Part shown: in pieces, positions 54,924-63,043 of the stretch | Numbering within the stretch: position 1 is the stretch's first letter | Layout of the letters: each line of letters begins with the position of its first letter | From: Dictyoglomus turgidum DSM 6724 | Lineage (GTDB): Bacteria; Dictyoglomota; Dictyoglomia; Dictyoglomales; Dictyoglomaceae | DNA length: 64,000 nucleotides | Direction: 5' to 3' | Assembly (NCBI RefSeq): GCF_000021645.1 | Contig: NC_011661.1 | Coordinates: 218,723-282,722, forward strand | The notes under the pieces: model-generated | Told to the model about the DNA's origin: nothing | The model's database searches: none | Seen by the model: the letters and a program-made list of their open reading frames with translations, nothing else | Translations under genes and position numbers: made by a program

Positions 54924-56300
54924 TTAGCCTATACTCACCTCCTCAGAAGGATATTCCACTTGAGATCTCTTAGAAACAGGTATTAAAATCGCCATTCCTG
55001 CTGTAACAGTACCAACTCTACCAAGAAACATGGTCAAAATAATTACCAACCTTGCAAAAGGAGAAAGATAAGGAGTAATTCCTGTAGAAAGTCCTACAGT
55101 GCCAAAAGCAGAAACTACCTCAAATAGTATATTCAAAGGTGGAAAAGGCTCAGTAATAAGCAATAAAAACCAACTAATTATTACAAGAGTTAAAGAAAGA
55201 AGAAATACAATATATGCCCTCTTCACATTTTCCCAGGGGATAGTCCTATCCTTAAAATGTACATTTTTTCTTTCAAGAATAATTGTAGAAACGCTTAACC
55301 ATAAAACGAGAAAAGTTACTGTTTTAATTCCACCTCCAGTCCCTCCTGGAGATGCACCAATAAACATTAAAACTATGATAAAAAGTAATGTAGAAGGATT
55401 CATCTTACCAATATCAAGGGTATTAAATCCAGCAGTTCTGGGAGTCACAGACTGAAAATAGGCTCCTAAAAATTTGCCCCAAAAATTCAATGGTTTTAAT
55501 GTATTTGGATTGTTATACTCAAGGATAAAGATCACAATAGTACCAATTAAAATCAAAAACAATGTAGTAAATAAAGCCATCTTACTATGTAAAGAAAGAT
55601 GTATTCTCTTCCCCATAAAACGTTGAATTATGTCATGGATCACAATAAAACCAATCCCACCCACTATAATAAGGGTAGTTATAGTAAAAACAAGATGCGG
55701 ATCAGAAACATAATCGGTAAAACTCCTAAAGCCTCCTATCAAGTCTAAACCAGCATTACAAAAAGCAGAAACAGAATGAAAAATTGCAAATTTTATACTT
55801 CTTAATAGAGGATATCTTTTTATAAAAACAAAAAATAGAGAAAGAGCACCAATACTCTCAAAAATAAAAACCGTTATCAAGACGTTTTTTAAAAAAGAAA
55901 CAATACCTCTTAAAGATGTGGTATTCAAAGAATACTGTAAAATTAACCTTTCCCTAAGCTGGAGTCTTCTATTTAAAAGAAGCATCATGCCCGTAGAAAT
56001 TACTGCATAACTTAATCCTCCAATCTGTATAAGAAGAAGAATTACTAAATGACCAAAATGAGACCAATAGGTTCCTGTATCCACCACCACAAGTCCTGTC
56101 ACACAAGTTGCCGATGTCGCAGTAAAAAGGGCTGTAAGAAAGTTGGTAAATTCTCCTTTAGCAGAAGATATAGGAAGAGATAACAGGATAGCTCCAGTAA
56201 GTATGACAATAGCAAAACTTATAATAAAAAATACAGCAGGATTGAACCCCCTCTTCTTAGAGATTAACTCTTTTTCAAACATAAAAAGATTCAAAAACAC
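54924..56300 (-). CDS. trkH: Trk/Ktr potassium transporter membrane subunit
   Basis: About 456-458 residues. Four M1-P-M2 repeats are visible, with selectivity-filter loops such as TATSATCVTGLVVVDTGTY, SAFCNAGLDLIGG, VTPRTAGFNTLD and SAFGTVGLSTGI. Length and TrkA partner fit a KtrB/TrkH channel. The start is uncertain: GTG 56300, TTG 56294 (best spaced from AGAGG) or ATG 56282. Confidence 0.92.
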   Translation of the reverse strand: MFLNLFMFEKELISKKRGFNPAVFFIISFAIVILTGAILLSLPISSAKGEFTNFLTALFTATSATCVTGLVVVDTGTYWSHFGHLVILLLIQIGGLSYAVISTGMMLLLNRRLQLRERLILQYSLNTTSLRGIVSFLKNVLITVFIFESIGALSLFFVFIKRYPLLRSIKFAIFHSVSAFCNAGLDLIGGFRSFTDYVSDPHLVFTITTLIIVGGIGFIVIHDIIQRFMGKRIHLSLHSKMALFTTLFLILIGTIVIFILEYNNPNTLKPLNFWGKFLGAYFQSVTPRTAGFNTLDIGKMNPSTLLFIIVLMFIGASPGGTGGGIKTVTFLVLWLSVSTIILERKNVHFKDRTIPWENVKRAYIVFLLSLTLVIISWFLLLITEPFPPLNILFEVVSAFGTVGLSTGITPYLSPFARLVIILTMFLGRVGTVTAGMAILIPVSKRSQVEYPSEEVSIG

Positions 56301-56551
56301 CTCTTTTCTTCTAATGTCTTACTAAGACACATTTGAATATTTTATCTCAAAGGGTAGTGATAGTCAAACTCACAAAAAATTTTTACTTTTGTTAAAATAA
56401 AAGGCTCAAGGTTTAAATACATGTCAATATTTTTCTCTCCAGTTATAGCTTTTTACGTCTAATGTGAAGTTACTATTTAATACCATATACTTTTTAGCTA
56501 ACATGTTAATATTTAAACTTTCCTTAATTGAATAGCCCAAAGAGAATTTTT

Positions 56552-56557
56552 TATAAT
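56552..56557 (+). promoter_or_regulatory. -10 box of the purEC operon
   Basis: TATAAT, 30 bases before the purE ATG, followed by AAAGGAGG (56571-56579 region). This is a conventional leader; no purine riboswitch was recognised in it. Confidence 0.5.
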
Positions 56558-56586
56558 TAGTTAAACTATAAAAGGAGGTATCCTCA

Positions 56587-57060
56587 ATGTTAGTTGTGAT
56601 CCTAATGGGCTCAAAGGGAGATTTGGATCATGCTAAAAAAATAGCCCATACCTTGGAAAAATTTGAAGTTCCATATGTGATGAGAGTAGCTTCTGCCCAC
56701 AAAATTCCTCTAAAAGTATTAGAAATTATAAAAGAATATGAGGAAAAAGACGTTGTATATATCACAATAGCAGGAAGAAGTAATGCCCTTTCAGGTTTTA
56801 CTGATGCTAACACAACAAAACCAGTTATTGCTTGTCCTCCCTATAGCGAGAGATTTGGAGGAGTAGATATATTTTCTACATTAAGGATGCCATCAGGAGT
56901 CGCTCCTTTAACCATTTTAGAACCAGAAGAAGCTGCACTTGCTGCTGTAAAGATATTGGCTATGAAATATGAAAATTTAAAAGAAAAAATCAAAAAATAT
57001 CATGAAGAAAAAAGAAAAGAGATAGAAAAGGCTGACGAAGAGGTGAGAAGTAATGGGTAG
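56587..57060 (+). CDS. purE: AIR carboxylase, class II-type PurE
   Basis: 157 residues. The N-terminus VVILMGSKGDLDHAKKIAHTL and VASAHKIP are PurE motifs. The CO2/AIR-site loop reads IAGRSNALSGFTDANTTKP and then PVIACPP, where class I enzymes have AGGAAHLPGM. AGRSN is the class II sequence seen in animal PAICS. Class II enzymes carboxylate AIR directly with CO2, so no purK is needed, and none is present next to it. The C-terminal ~30 residues form a charged helix. It overlaps purC by 8 bases. Confidence 0.88.
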   Translation: MLVVILMGSKGDLDHAKKIAHTLEKFEVPYVMRVASAHKIPLKVLEIIKEYEEKDVVYITIAGRSNALSGFTDANTTKPVIACPPYSERFGGVDIFSTLRMPSGVAPLTILEPEEAALAAVKILAMKYENLKEKIKKYHEEKRKEIEKADEEVRSNG

Positions 57061-58069
57061 TGTAAAAGACCTAATAATAATAGAAAGTCCTACAGAAAAA
57101 TCTCTTGGAAGAGGAAGATTTGTATTTTCTGATAGATATTCTGTATTTGATTATGGAGAAATGCCTGATCATATAGATGATAAAGGAAAAGCCATATGTA
57201 TAGCTACGGCTTATTTCTTTGAAAAATTAGAAAACTTAGGAATTAAAACCCACTACGTAGGGCTTGTAGAAGATGATAAAATTAAAACCCTTTATGAATT
57301 AAAAAAACCCACAAATGTTATGGAATTCAAAATGGTAAGAGTAATAAAGCCAGATCTTAAGGATAACATTTATGACTATTCTGTATTTAAAAAAGAAAAA
57401 TCAAATTTCCTAATACCTTTAGAAGTTATTTATAGAAATTCCCTTCCCGAAGGATCCTCCATATTTAAGAGGCTAAAGGAAGGAAGTTTAACTCTCCAGG
57501 ACATAGGTCTTGAAGAGATGCCAGAGCCGGGACAAAAATTAGAAAAGCCTATTGTGGATTTCTCTACAAAATTAGAAGTAAATGATAGATATTTATCTCG
57601 AAAAGAAGCTTTAGAAATTAGCGGACTTTATGAGTCAGAATTTGAAAAGCTAATAAATCTCACCTTATTCATAGACGATCTAATCACAGAGGAAACCCGA
57701 AAAATAAACCTAAACAATGAGGACGGAAAAGTAGAATATGCTCTTGACTTGGAACGTAACATAATGCTCGTAGATGCTCTTGGAACTCTTGATGAATGTA
57801 GATTTACCTTTGAAGGAATACCGGTAAGCAAAGAAATTGCAAGAATCTATTACCGAAAAACCGATTGGTATAAAGAAATAGAAGAGGCAAAAAAGAAAGA
57901 TCGTTTTCATTGGAAAGACTATGTAAGCTCTCCTCCTCAACTTCCAAAGCAAATAAGAGAGTTGATATCCTTAATTTATAAAGCATATGCCAATGAACTT
58001 ACAGGAATAGAATGGTTTGAAACTTCCCCTCTGAAAGATCTACTCTACAGAGTAAAGGAATTAATTTAA
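57053..58069 (+). CDS. purC: Phosphoribosylaminoimidazole-succinocarboxamide (SAICAR) synthase
   Basis: 338 residues, longer than the ~240-residue enterobacterial enzyme and like archaeal/long forms. IIIESPTEKSLGRGRFVFSDRYSVFDYGEMPD corresponds to the nucleotide-binding entry (in two pieces: IIIESPTEKSLGRGRF and SDRYSVFDYGEMP). RVIKPD, PLEVIYRNSLPEGSS and LVDALGTLDECRF are the later conserved blocks. It follows purE in the next pathway step. A GC-rich hairpin follows the stop. Confidence 0.9.
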   Translation: MGSVKDLIIIESPTEKSLGRGRFVFSDRYSVFDYGEMPDHIDDKGKAICIATAYFFEKLENLGIKTHYVGLVEDDKIKTLYELKKPTNVMEFKMVRVIKPDLKDNIYDYSVFKKEKSNFLIPLEVIYRNSLPEGSSIFKRLKEGSLTLQDIGLEEMPEPGQKLEKPIVDFSTKLEVNDRYLSRKEALEISGLYESEFEKLINLTLFIDDLITEETRKINLNNEDGKVEYALDLERNIMLVDALGTLDECRFTFEGIPVSKEIARIYYRKTDWYKEIEEAKKKDRFHWKDYVSSPPQLPKQIRELISLIYKAYANELTGIEWFETSPLKDLLYRVKELI

Positions 58070-58086
58070 AAATAAATTTAAATTCT

Positions 58087-58112
58087 AAGGGGGGCAAAAA
58101 CTGCCCCTCCTT
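58087..58112 (+). terminator. Hairpin after purC
   Basis: AAGGGGGGCA pairs with TGCCCCTCCTT with one bulge around an AAAAC loop; only a short T stretch follows. It separates the pur operon from the origin region. Confidence 0.55.
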
Positions 58113-58186
58113 AAAAAACCCCTTATCCCTTATGAAACCTTTTCTTGCCTCATTTTTAAAACTTTCTCACAAGTAAGTGCTTAACT

Positions 58187-58444
58187 TTATCCACAATTGT
58201 GGATAACTTTGTGGACAGGTTGTGGATAACTCTGTGGATAACTTTAGCAAATTGTGGATAACTTTGTGAATAAGTTGTGAATTGTGGATAATGTGGAAAA
58301 GTTTGGAAAACTTATCCACAATTATAAACCTTTTAAAAAGTAATTTTTCTCCTTTTATCCACAATGTCCACAGTCCCTACTACTACAACAAGTTTTTGTT
58401 TTTATAAGCATATATTTGTAGTTTTTATAGAAAACTGTGGATAA
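58187..58444. other. Replication origin: DnaA-box cluster
   Basis: Nine perfect copies of the DnaA box TTATCCACA lie within 258 bases. Plus orientation: 58187, 58312 and 58355. Minus orientation (TGTGGATAA): 58198, 58221, 58233, 58253, 58283 and 58436. Near matches lie at 58210 (TGTGGACAG) and 58265 (TGTGAATAA). The boxes at 58187/58198 face each other. An AT-rich stretch follows at 58500-58676. Plus-strand composition flips from C-rich to G-rich here. No dnaA or dnaN gene is within the window; the flanking genes are purC and an mgtC-like gene. Confidence 0.93.
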
Positions 58445-58458
58445 TTTTTGAAGATGAA

Positions 58459-58478
58459 GAGCCCCTTGGCAGGGGCTC
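58459..58478. repeat. Perfect 8-bp hairpin beside the origin
   Basis: GAGCCCCT (58459-58466) and AGGGGCTC (58471-58478) with a 4-base loop lie 15 bases after the last DnaA box, at the junction with the AT-rich stretch. No T-run follows on the plus strand. It may be a terminator-like barrier or an element of the origin. Confidence 0.5.
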
Positions 58479-58499
58479 CCTTTGAGAAAAGAAATTCTG

Positions 58500-58676
58500 A
58501 CTGGGATGGAGTTTATTCTTTGATTAAAATTATATATTTTATTAATTAATTTTGCAATACTTTTCGTAAGAAATTTAATGACCTCAAATAAAAACGTGTT
58601 AGCTAAAACTAAATTCTTTTTATATTTATTTTTTGAAGTGTAAAAATAATACTCTCAGAAAATTGAATAAAAATTT
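58500..58676. other. AT-rich stretch, candidate DNA-unwinding element
   Basis: About 175 bases with very few G/C pairs (for example ATTATATATTTTATTAATTAA around 58529-58549), directly beside the DnaA-box cluster. No gene is seen. The position and composition fit the duplex-unwinding element of a bacterial origin. Confidence 0.6.
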
Positions 58677-58685
58677 TGATATAAT
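58677..58685 (+). promoter_or_regulatory. Extended -10 promoter of the mgtC-like gene, leaderless
   Basis: TGATATAAT ends 7 bases before the ATG at 58693, with no Shine-Dalgarno sequence. Confidence 0.65.
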
Positions 58686-58692
58686 CTAAACT

Positions 58693-59340
58693 ATGATAAA
58701 TGTATGGGATGTATTATTAAGATTTATTCTATCTACATTATTCTCTGGAGTTATAGGCTGGGAGAGGGAAAAAGAGGAAAAACCAGCTGGGCTTAGAACT
58801 CATATATTGGTTTCCTTAGGTTCTACTCTCTTTATGATTGTATCCGCCTATGCCTTTCCAGGAAATGGTGATCCTGGAAGGATAGCAGCTCAAGTTGTGA
58901 CAGGTATAGGCTTTATAGGAGCGGGTACAATTTTAAGAACAGGATTTACTGTAAAGGGGTTGACTACGGCAGCAAGTATATGGGCAGTCTCTGGAATTGG
59001 ACTTTCGGTGGGAGCTGGACTATATTTTCCAGCTTTTATAGCTACTATTTTTATTATAGTAGTACTTGTTTTAGCAACAAAACTTGAAAAGATTTTTTTA
59101 GGTACTCATCAAGATGTGGGATTAAATTTGATAATAGAAGATAGGCCTGGGGCTATAGGAGAGATAGGGACTCTTCTTGGAGAATTAAATGTGGACATAA
59201 AACAGATAGAACTTGGAAATTCCTGGGAAGGAAAAATTTCTTTAAAAATATTAGTTAGGATTCCTCAAAAGTTGACAAAAAATGAATTACTTTTAAGGCT
59301 TTCAGATCTTCCTTCTGTTGTTGATGTGGAATTGATTTAG
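58693..59340 (+). CDS. MgtC/SapB-family membrane protein with C-terminal ACT-like domain
   Basis: 215 residues. The MgtC/SapB signature is clear: FSGVIGWEREKEEKPAGLRTH, then QVVTGIGFIGAGTI and VKGLTTAASIWAVSGIGL, with four membrane helices. The C-terminal ~75 residues (LNLIIEDRPGAIGEIGTLLG) are an ACT-like domain. Members are linked to Mg2+ homeostasis or growth at low Mg2+. First rightward gene after the origin. Confidence 0.9.
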   Translation: MINVWDVLLRFILSTLFSGVIGWEREKEEKPAGLRTHILVSLGSTLFMIVSAYAFPGNGDPGRIAAQVVTGIGFIGAGTILRTGFTVKGLTTAASIWAVSGIGLSVGAGLYFPAFIATIFIIVVLVLATKLEKIFLGTHQDVGLNLIIEDRPGAIGEIGTLLGELNVDIKQIELGNSWEGKISLKILVRIPQKLTKNELLLRLSDLPSVVDVELI

Positions 59341-59361
59341 AAATTTTAAAGGAGGGAGGTT

Positions 59362-60099
59362 ATGGAAACTGATAAATATATTTCAAGATTAGTTGAGGAA
59401 AATGTTTATCATATTTCTGATTATAGGGATGATAGCTTTTATTTAATAATTGGAGAAAATAAAGCAATACTTTTTGATACAGGAATGGGGACAGGAGATC
59501 TTAAGAAGTACATAGGGAGTCTTACTAATAAAGATGTAGAAGTGGTGATTTCTCATGCTCATTGGGATCATATAATGCAGGTGAACCAGTTTGAGAAGGT
59601 GTATATGAATCATAAAGATATAGAGATTATAAAAATTTTTAAGATGGATATTAAATATGACCATTTTTTAGATATTAAAGATGGGGATATTTTGGATATA
59701 GGGGGAAGGAAATTAGAAGTTATAGAGGTACCAGGACATACTCCTGGTTCTATTGTTCTTTTGGATAACAAGTATAAACTTCTATTTAGTGGTGATGCTA
59801 TAGGAGCTGGACATACATGGATGCAACTTCCAGGATGCCTTCCGTTAAGTAGTTATTTGGAGAGTCTGCACAAACTTGCAAAGAGAAGTAATGAATTTGA
59901 GAAAATCTATAACGGCCATTTGGCTCAAAGAAATGGTATTCCTGTGCCAAGGGAATATTTATTTGATCTTATAAAAGCTGTAGAAAAAGTGATCTCTGGT
60001 GAACTTATGGGAGAACCTTATCCTTATGGTAATTTTGGAGGATTATATGTGAATTATGGTATGGCTACGCTTGTTTATAATCCTCAAAACATTAAATAA
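59362..60099 (+). CDS. Metallo-beta-lactamase-fold hydrolase
   Basis: 245 residues. The metal motif is intact, VVISHAHWDHIMQV (H-x-H-x-D-H), with GHTPGSIVLLD and LFSGDAIGAGH supplying the further ligands and NGHLAQ the last His. Substrate not evident; glyoxalase-II-like, lactonase-like or other hydrolases share this pattern. GGAGGGAGG precedes the ATG. Cytoplasmic, no signal peptide. Confidence 0.85.
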   Translation: METDKYISRLVEENVYHISDYRDDSFYLIIGENKAILFDTGMGTGDLKKYIGSLTNKDVEVVISHAHWDHIMQVNQFEKVYMNHKDIEIIKIFKMDIKYDHFLDIKDGDILDIGGRKLEVIEVPGHTPGSIVLLDNKYKLLFSGDAIGAGHTWMQLPGCLPLSSYLESLHKLAKRSNEFEKIYNGHLAQRNGIPVPREYLFDLIKAVEKVISGELMGEPYPYGNFGGLYVNYGMATLVYNPQNIK

Positions 60100-60119
60100 A
60101 AATTTTATTAAAATAGTTA

Positions 60120-60166
60120 TTGACAAAAAGAATTTTTTGTTATAAATTCATAATAAACGATTTCGT
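60120..60166 (+). promoter_or_regulatory. Promoter and operator-like palindrome of the solute-binding protein gene
   Basis: TTGACA (60120-60125) is followed by TATAAA (60141-60146) or TAAATT (60143-60148). The 10-bp palindrome ACGATTTCGT (60157-60166) lies at the expected transcription start. An A-rich CG-centred palindrome there resembles sugar-responsive LacI-type operators, but the regulator is not in view. A leader of ~100 bases precedes the ATG. Confidence 0.5.
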
Positions 60167-60267
60167 AAATGATTTTATAAGGAGGTGGTATAGAAAAATT
60201 TAATCCTCTTTTTTGAAAGGATCATTCTGGATTAAACCAAGTTTTTAAGTTAAAAGGGGGATTTTTT

Positions 60268-62160
60268 ATGAAAAAGGTATTGTTATTTGTTATCTTGTTA
60301 TTACTATCCTTAATCAGTTTTTCTCAGATGGGACTCTCTCAACTTGCTGTTAATGTTCCAAGAAACGAGACTATTATTGCAAATATTTTAAGTGGAAGAA
60401 TTGGATCACCTGATAACTTTAATGTATGGCCTGCTACATGGAGATCTCCTGATAGAGGAATTCAACAATTAATGCTTGAGCCTCTTTGGATTGTGGATCC
60501 TGCAACAGGTAAAGTGATTAATGCTTTAGCAAAGGATAAACCTATTTATAATAGTGATTTTACAAAGATGATTGTAAAAATAAGAGAGGGTTGCTATTGG
60601 AGTGATGGGGTAGAATTTACTGCTGACGATGTGGTGTACACTGTGGAATTAATTATGAAGTATAAAGAAATGGGATATAATGCAAGTTTTAATGAGTATG
60701 TAAAAAGGGTATACAAAACTGATAAATACACGGTAGTATTTGAACTAAAAAAACCTAATGCAAGATTCCATACTTATTTCTTAGATAGATGGGGTGCTTG
60801 TAGACCTCTTCCAAAACATGTATTTGAAAAAGTAAAAGATCCAATTGCCTTTGATTTTAAACCTCCAATTAGTTCTGGTCCTTATGTACTTAATAGCTAT
60901 GATCCAGGTGGATACTGGGTACTTTGGGAAAGAAGAGAAGATTGGCAGAGGACTCCGACAGGAAAGCTCTTTGGAATGCCTCAACCCAAATATGTATTGT
61001 TCTACTACTATGGACCAACAGAAAAGCAGGTTCTTGCTCAGAATAATCATCAACTTGATATGGCAGATCTAACCATGGAAGGATTGAGATCTGTTCTTCA
61101 AACTAATAAATATGCAAGGGCATATAGAAAAGAATTCCCATACATTGTTAACGTAGATCCTTGTGTAAGTGGTGTAATATTCAACAATGCAAAGGCTCCA
61201 TGGAATAATAAAGAAATAAGATGGGCTTTAACCCTTGCAATAGATATTGTTGATTATGTAGGTCTTGCTTATGACTATGCGGTAACTGTTTCACCTCTTC
61301 ATATACCTGCAACTCCTGCATATATGGAGTGGTACTTCAAGCCCTTAGAGCCATGGTTAAAGAACTTGACAATCACTGTTGATGGAAAACCATTTAAAGT
61401 ATATGATCCTGATGTACCTATGAGAATAGCGGAGAATGCTAGAAAAAGAGGATACAATGTACCTACTGATCCTAATGAAATAAGAAAGATTTTTGGAATT
61501 GGATGGTATAAATATGCACCTGATATAGCAGAAAAATTACTTATGAAGAATGGATTTAAGAGAGATAAAGATGGTAAGTGGTTGACTCCTGATGGTAAGC
61601 CTTGGAAGATTACAATTCTTACTCCACCGAATCCTGCTTCTGTGAACTATAGAAATGCCTTTGCATTATCTCAGGTTTGGAAAAAGTTTGGAATTGAGAC
61701 CGAAGTATATGCTACAGAGAATGATGGTACATTAATGAATGTAGGAGATTTTGAGGTATCAACTTCTGGGCAATGGCCTGCAAGGGAGCCATGGGGTGGA
61801 CATCCAGACTTATATAGAACTATGGAACAATTCAACTCATCTTATTATAGACCTCTCGGCGAGTACTATCCAGGGCATCAGTGCAGATGGACCAATCCTC
61901 AAATGGATAAAGTGATAGCAGAGATGCAGAAAATCAGTTGGGATTCACCGAAGAATAAGACCCTTGGTATGGAAGGATTAAAGATATTAGCCCAAGAAAT
62001 GCCAACAATTCCAACCTTTACTTATCCAGGAGTGATAGGATACGATGAATACTACTGGACCAATTATCCAACAGCAGAAAATCCATATTGTATACCATAT
62101 CATCATTGGCCCAACTTTAAGTATATGTTACCATTCTTAAAGCCAACAGGAAGAAAGTAA
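60268..62160 (+). CDS. ABC transporter family 5 solute-binding protein (oligosaccharide/oligopeptide type)
   Basis: 630 residues. A signal peptide (VLLFVILLLLSLISFS) precedes an SBP_bac_5 fold: QLMLEPLWIVDPATGKVI, then the family signature CYWSDGVEFTADDVVYTVE, ELKKPNARFHTYFL, and WALTLAIDIVDYV. In thermophiles of this kind many family 5 proteins bind cello-, manno- or xylo-oligosaccharides rather than peptides. The nearby GH5 gene favours a sugar ligand here (inference). No permease or ATPase gene follows; the gene is closed by its own terminator. Confidence 0.88.
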   Translation: MKKVLLFVILLLLSLISFSQMGLSQLAVNVPRNETIIANILSGRIGSPDNFNVWPATWRSPDRGIQQLMLEPLWIVDPATGKVINALAKDKPIYNSDFTKMIVKIREGCYWSDGVEFTADDVVYTVELIMKYKEMGYNASFNEYVKRVYKTDKYTVVFELKKPNARFHTYFLDRWGACRPLPKHVFEKVKDPIAFDFKPPISSGPYVLNSYDPGGYWVLWERREDWQRTPTGKLFGMPQPKYVLFYYYGPTEKQVLAQNNHQLDMADLTMEGLRSVLQTNKYARAYRKEFPYIVNVDPCVSGVIFNNAKAPWNNKEIRWALTLAIDIVDYVGLAYDYAVTVSPLHIPATPAYMEWYFKPLEPWLKNLTITVDGKPFKVYDPDVPMRIAENARKRGYNVPTDPNEIRKIFGIGWYKYAPDIAEKLLMKNGFKRDKDGKWLTPDGKPWKITILTPPNPASVNYRNAFALSQVWKKFGIETEVYATENDGTLMNVGDFEVSTSGQWPAREPWGGHPDLYRTMEQFNSSYYRPLGEYYPGHQCRWTNPQMDKVIAEMQKISWDSPKNKTLGMEGLKILAQEMPTIPTFTYPGVIGYDEYYWTNYPTAENPYCIPYHHWPNFKYMLPFLKPTGRK

Positions 62161-62187
62161 AAGTAAATTTAGCAACAAAATATATGG

Positions 62188-62214
62188 AAAAGGGGACCGA
62201 AAGGTCCCCTTTTT
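62188..62214 (+). terminator. Intrinsic terminator after the solute-binding protein gene
   Basis: AAAAGGGGACC and GGTCCCCTTTTT form a perfect stem capped by a GAAA tetraloop (62199-62202), followed by a T-run. Confidence 0.93.
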
Positions 62215-62232
62215 ATTTTGTATTTGTGATTG

Positions 62233-62238
62233 TATAAT
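62233..62238 (+). promoter_or_regulatory. -10 box of the methyltransferase gene
   Basis: TATAAT, preceded by TG. It gives a ~35-nt leader with GGAGG (about 62267-62271) before the ATG at 62281. Confidence 0.55.
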
Positions 62239-62280
62239 TTTACTAAAAATTGGTCTTAATCAACTTGGAGGATTTTTGCT

Positions 62281-63033
62281 ATGGAAGGAAGATTTGAATC
62301 AAATTGGGAAGCAGTTTTCGAACCCGAAGATTATCTCTATTTTTATGAAGATATGTTAACCGATGAGCAAACCCAGATTGAAGTGGATTTTATTAGAAGA
62401 GAACTTGACTTGAAGGATCCTAAAAAAATTCTTGATATGGCATGTGGTTATGGAAGACATGCAAATAGGCTTGCTCTTTATGGACATGAAGTGGTGGGAG
62501 TAGATATAAGTGAAAAGTTTTTAGAAATGGCAATGAAAGAGGCAGAGAAGTTAAATGTTAATGTGAGATATGTTTTAAAAGATATTAGAGAAATAGATTT
62601 TGAAGAGGAGTTTGATGTAGTTATATCTATGTTCACGTCCTTTGGGTATTATGAAGACGAGGATAACTTGAAGATATTAAAAAATGTTGCTAAAGCCCTA
62701 AAAAGGGGTGGTAAATTTTTATTAGACTTAAGCAATAGAGATTTTATATTAAGAAATTTTCTACCTTATGTAGTTATTGAGAGAGAGGGTAATTATATGA
62801 TTGATTTTAATATTGTAGATATAACTGAGGGGCGTATATATAACAAGAGGGTAGTAATAAGAGATGGGGTAAAAAAGGAAAAGCCTTTTTTTATAAGGCT
62901 CTATGCTCCTACCGAGATAAAGTTTATTCTTGAAAGTTTAGGATTGAAGGTTATAAAGTTTTTTGGAGGATATGATAGTAGCCCATTAAGTATTTACTCA
63001 AGAAGAATGATTATAATTTCCGAAAAGGTATAA
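62281..63033 (+). CDS. SAM-dependent class I methyltransferase
   Basis: 250 residues. Motif I is ILDMACGYGRHANRLA and motif II VVGVDISEKFLEMA, followed by DVVISMFTSFGYY and LKRGGKFLLDLSNRDF. These mark a Rossmann methyltransferase acting on a small molecule or protein; the substrate is not evident. The gene is 10 bases upstream of a TPR lipoprotein-like gene in a new transcription unit. Confidence 0.85.
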   Translation: MEGRFESNWEAVFEPEDYLYFYEDMLTDEQTQIEVDFIRRELDLKDPKKILDMACGYGRHANRLALYGHEVVGVDISEKFLEMAMKEAEKLNVNVRYVLKDIREIDFEEEFDVVISMFTSFGYYEDEDNLKILKNVAKALKRGGKFLLDLSNRDFILRNFLPYVVIEREGNYMIDFNIVDITEGRIYNKRVVIRDGVKKEKPFFIRLYAPTEIKFILESLGLKVIKFFGGYDSSPLSIYSRRMIIISEKV

Positions 63034-63043
63034 GGGGGTTAAT

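Noticed and set aside
56301-56586. Purine riboswitch upstream of purE
   Set aside because: No purine-aptamer core or three-way-junction pattern was recognised; the transcript predicted from the -10 at 56552 has a leader too short to hold one.
58167-58364. 65-codon minus-strand ORF across the DnaA-box cluster
   Set aside because: Its repeated Leu/Ser/Thr/Gln pattern is simply the translation of repeated DnaA boxes; there is no ribosome-binding site.
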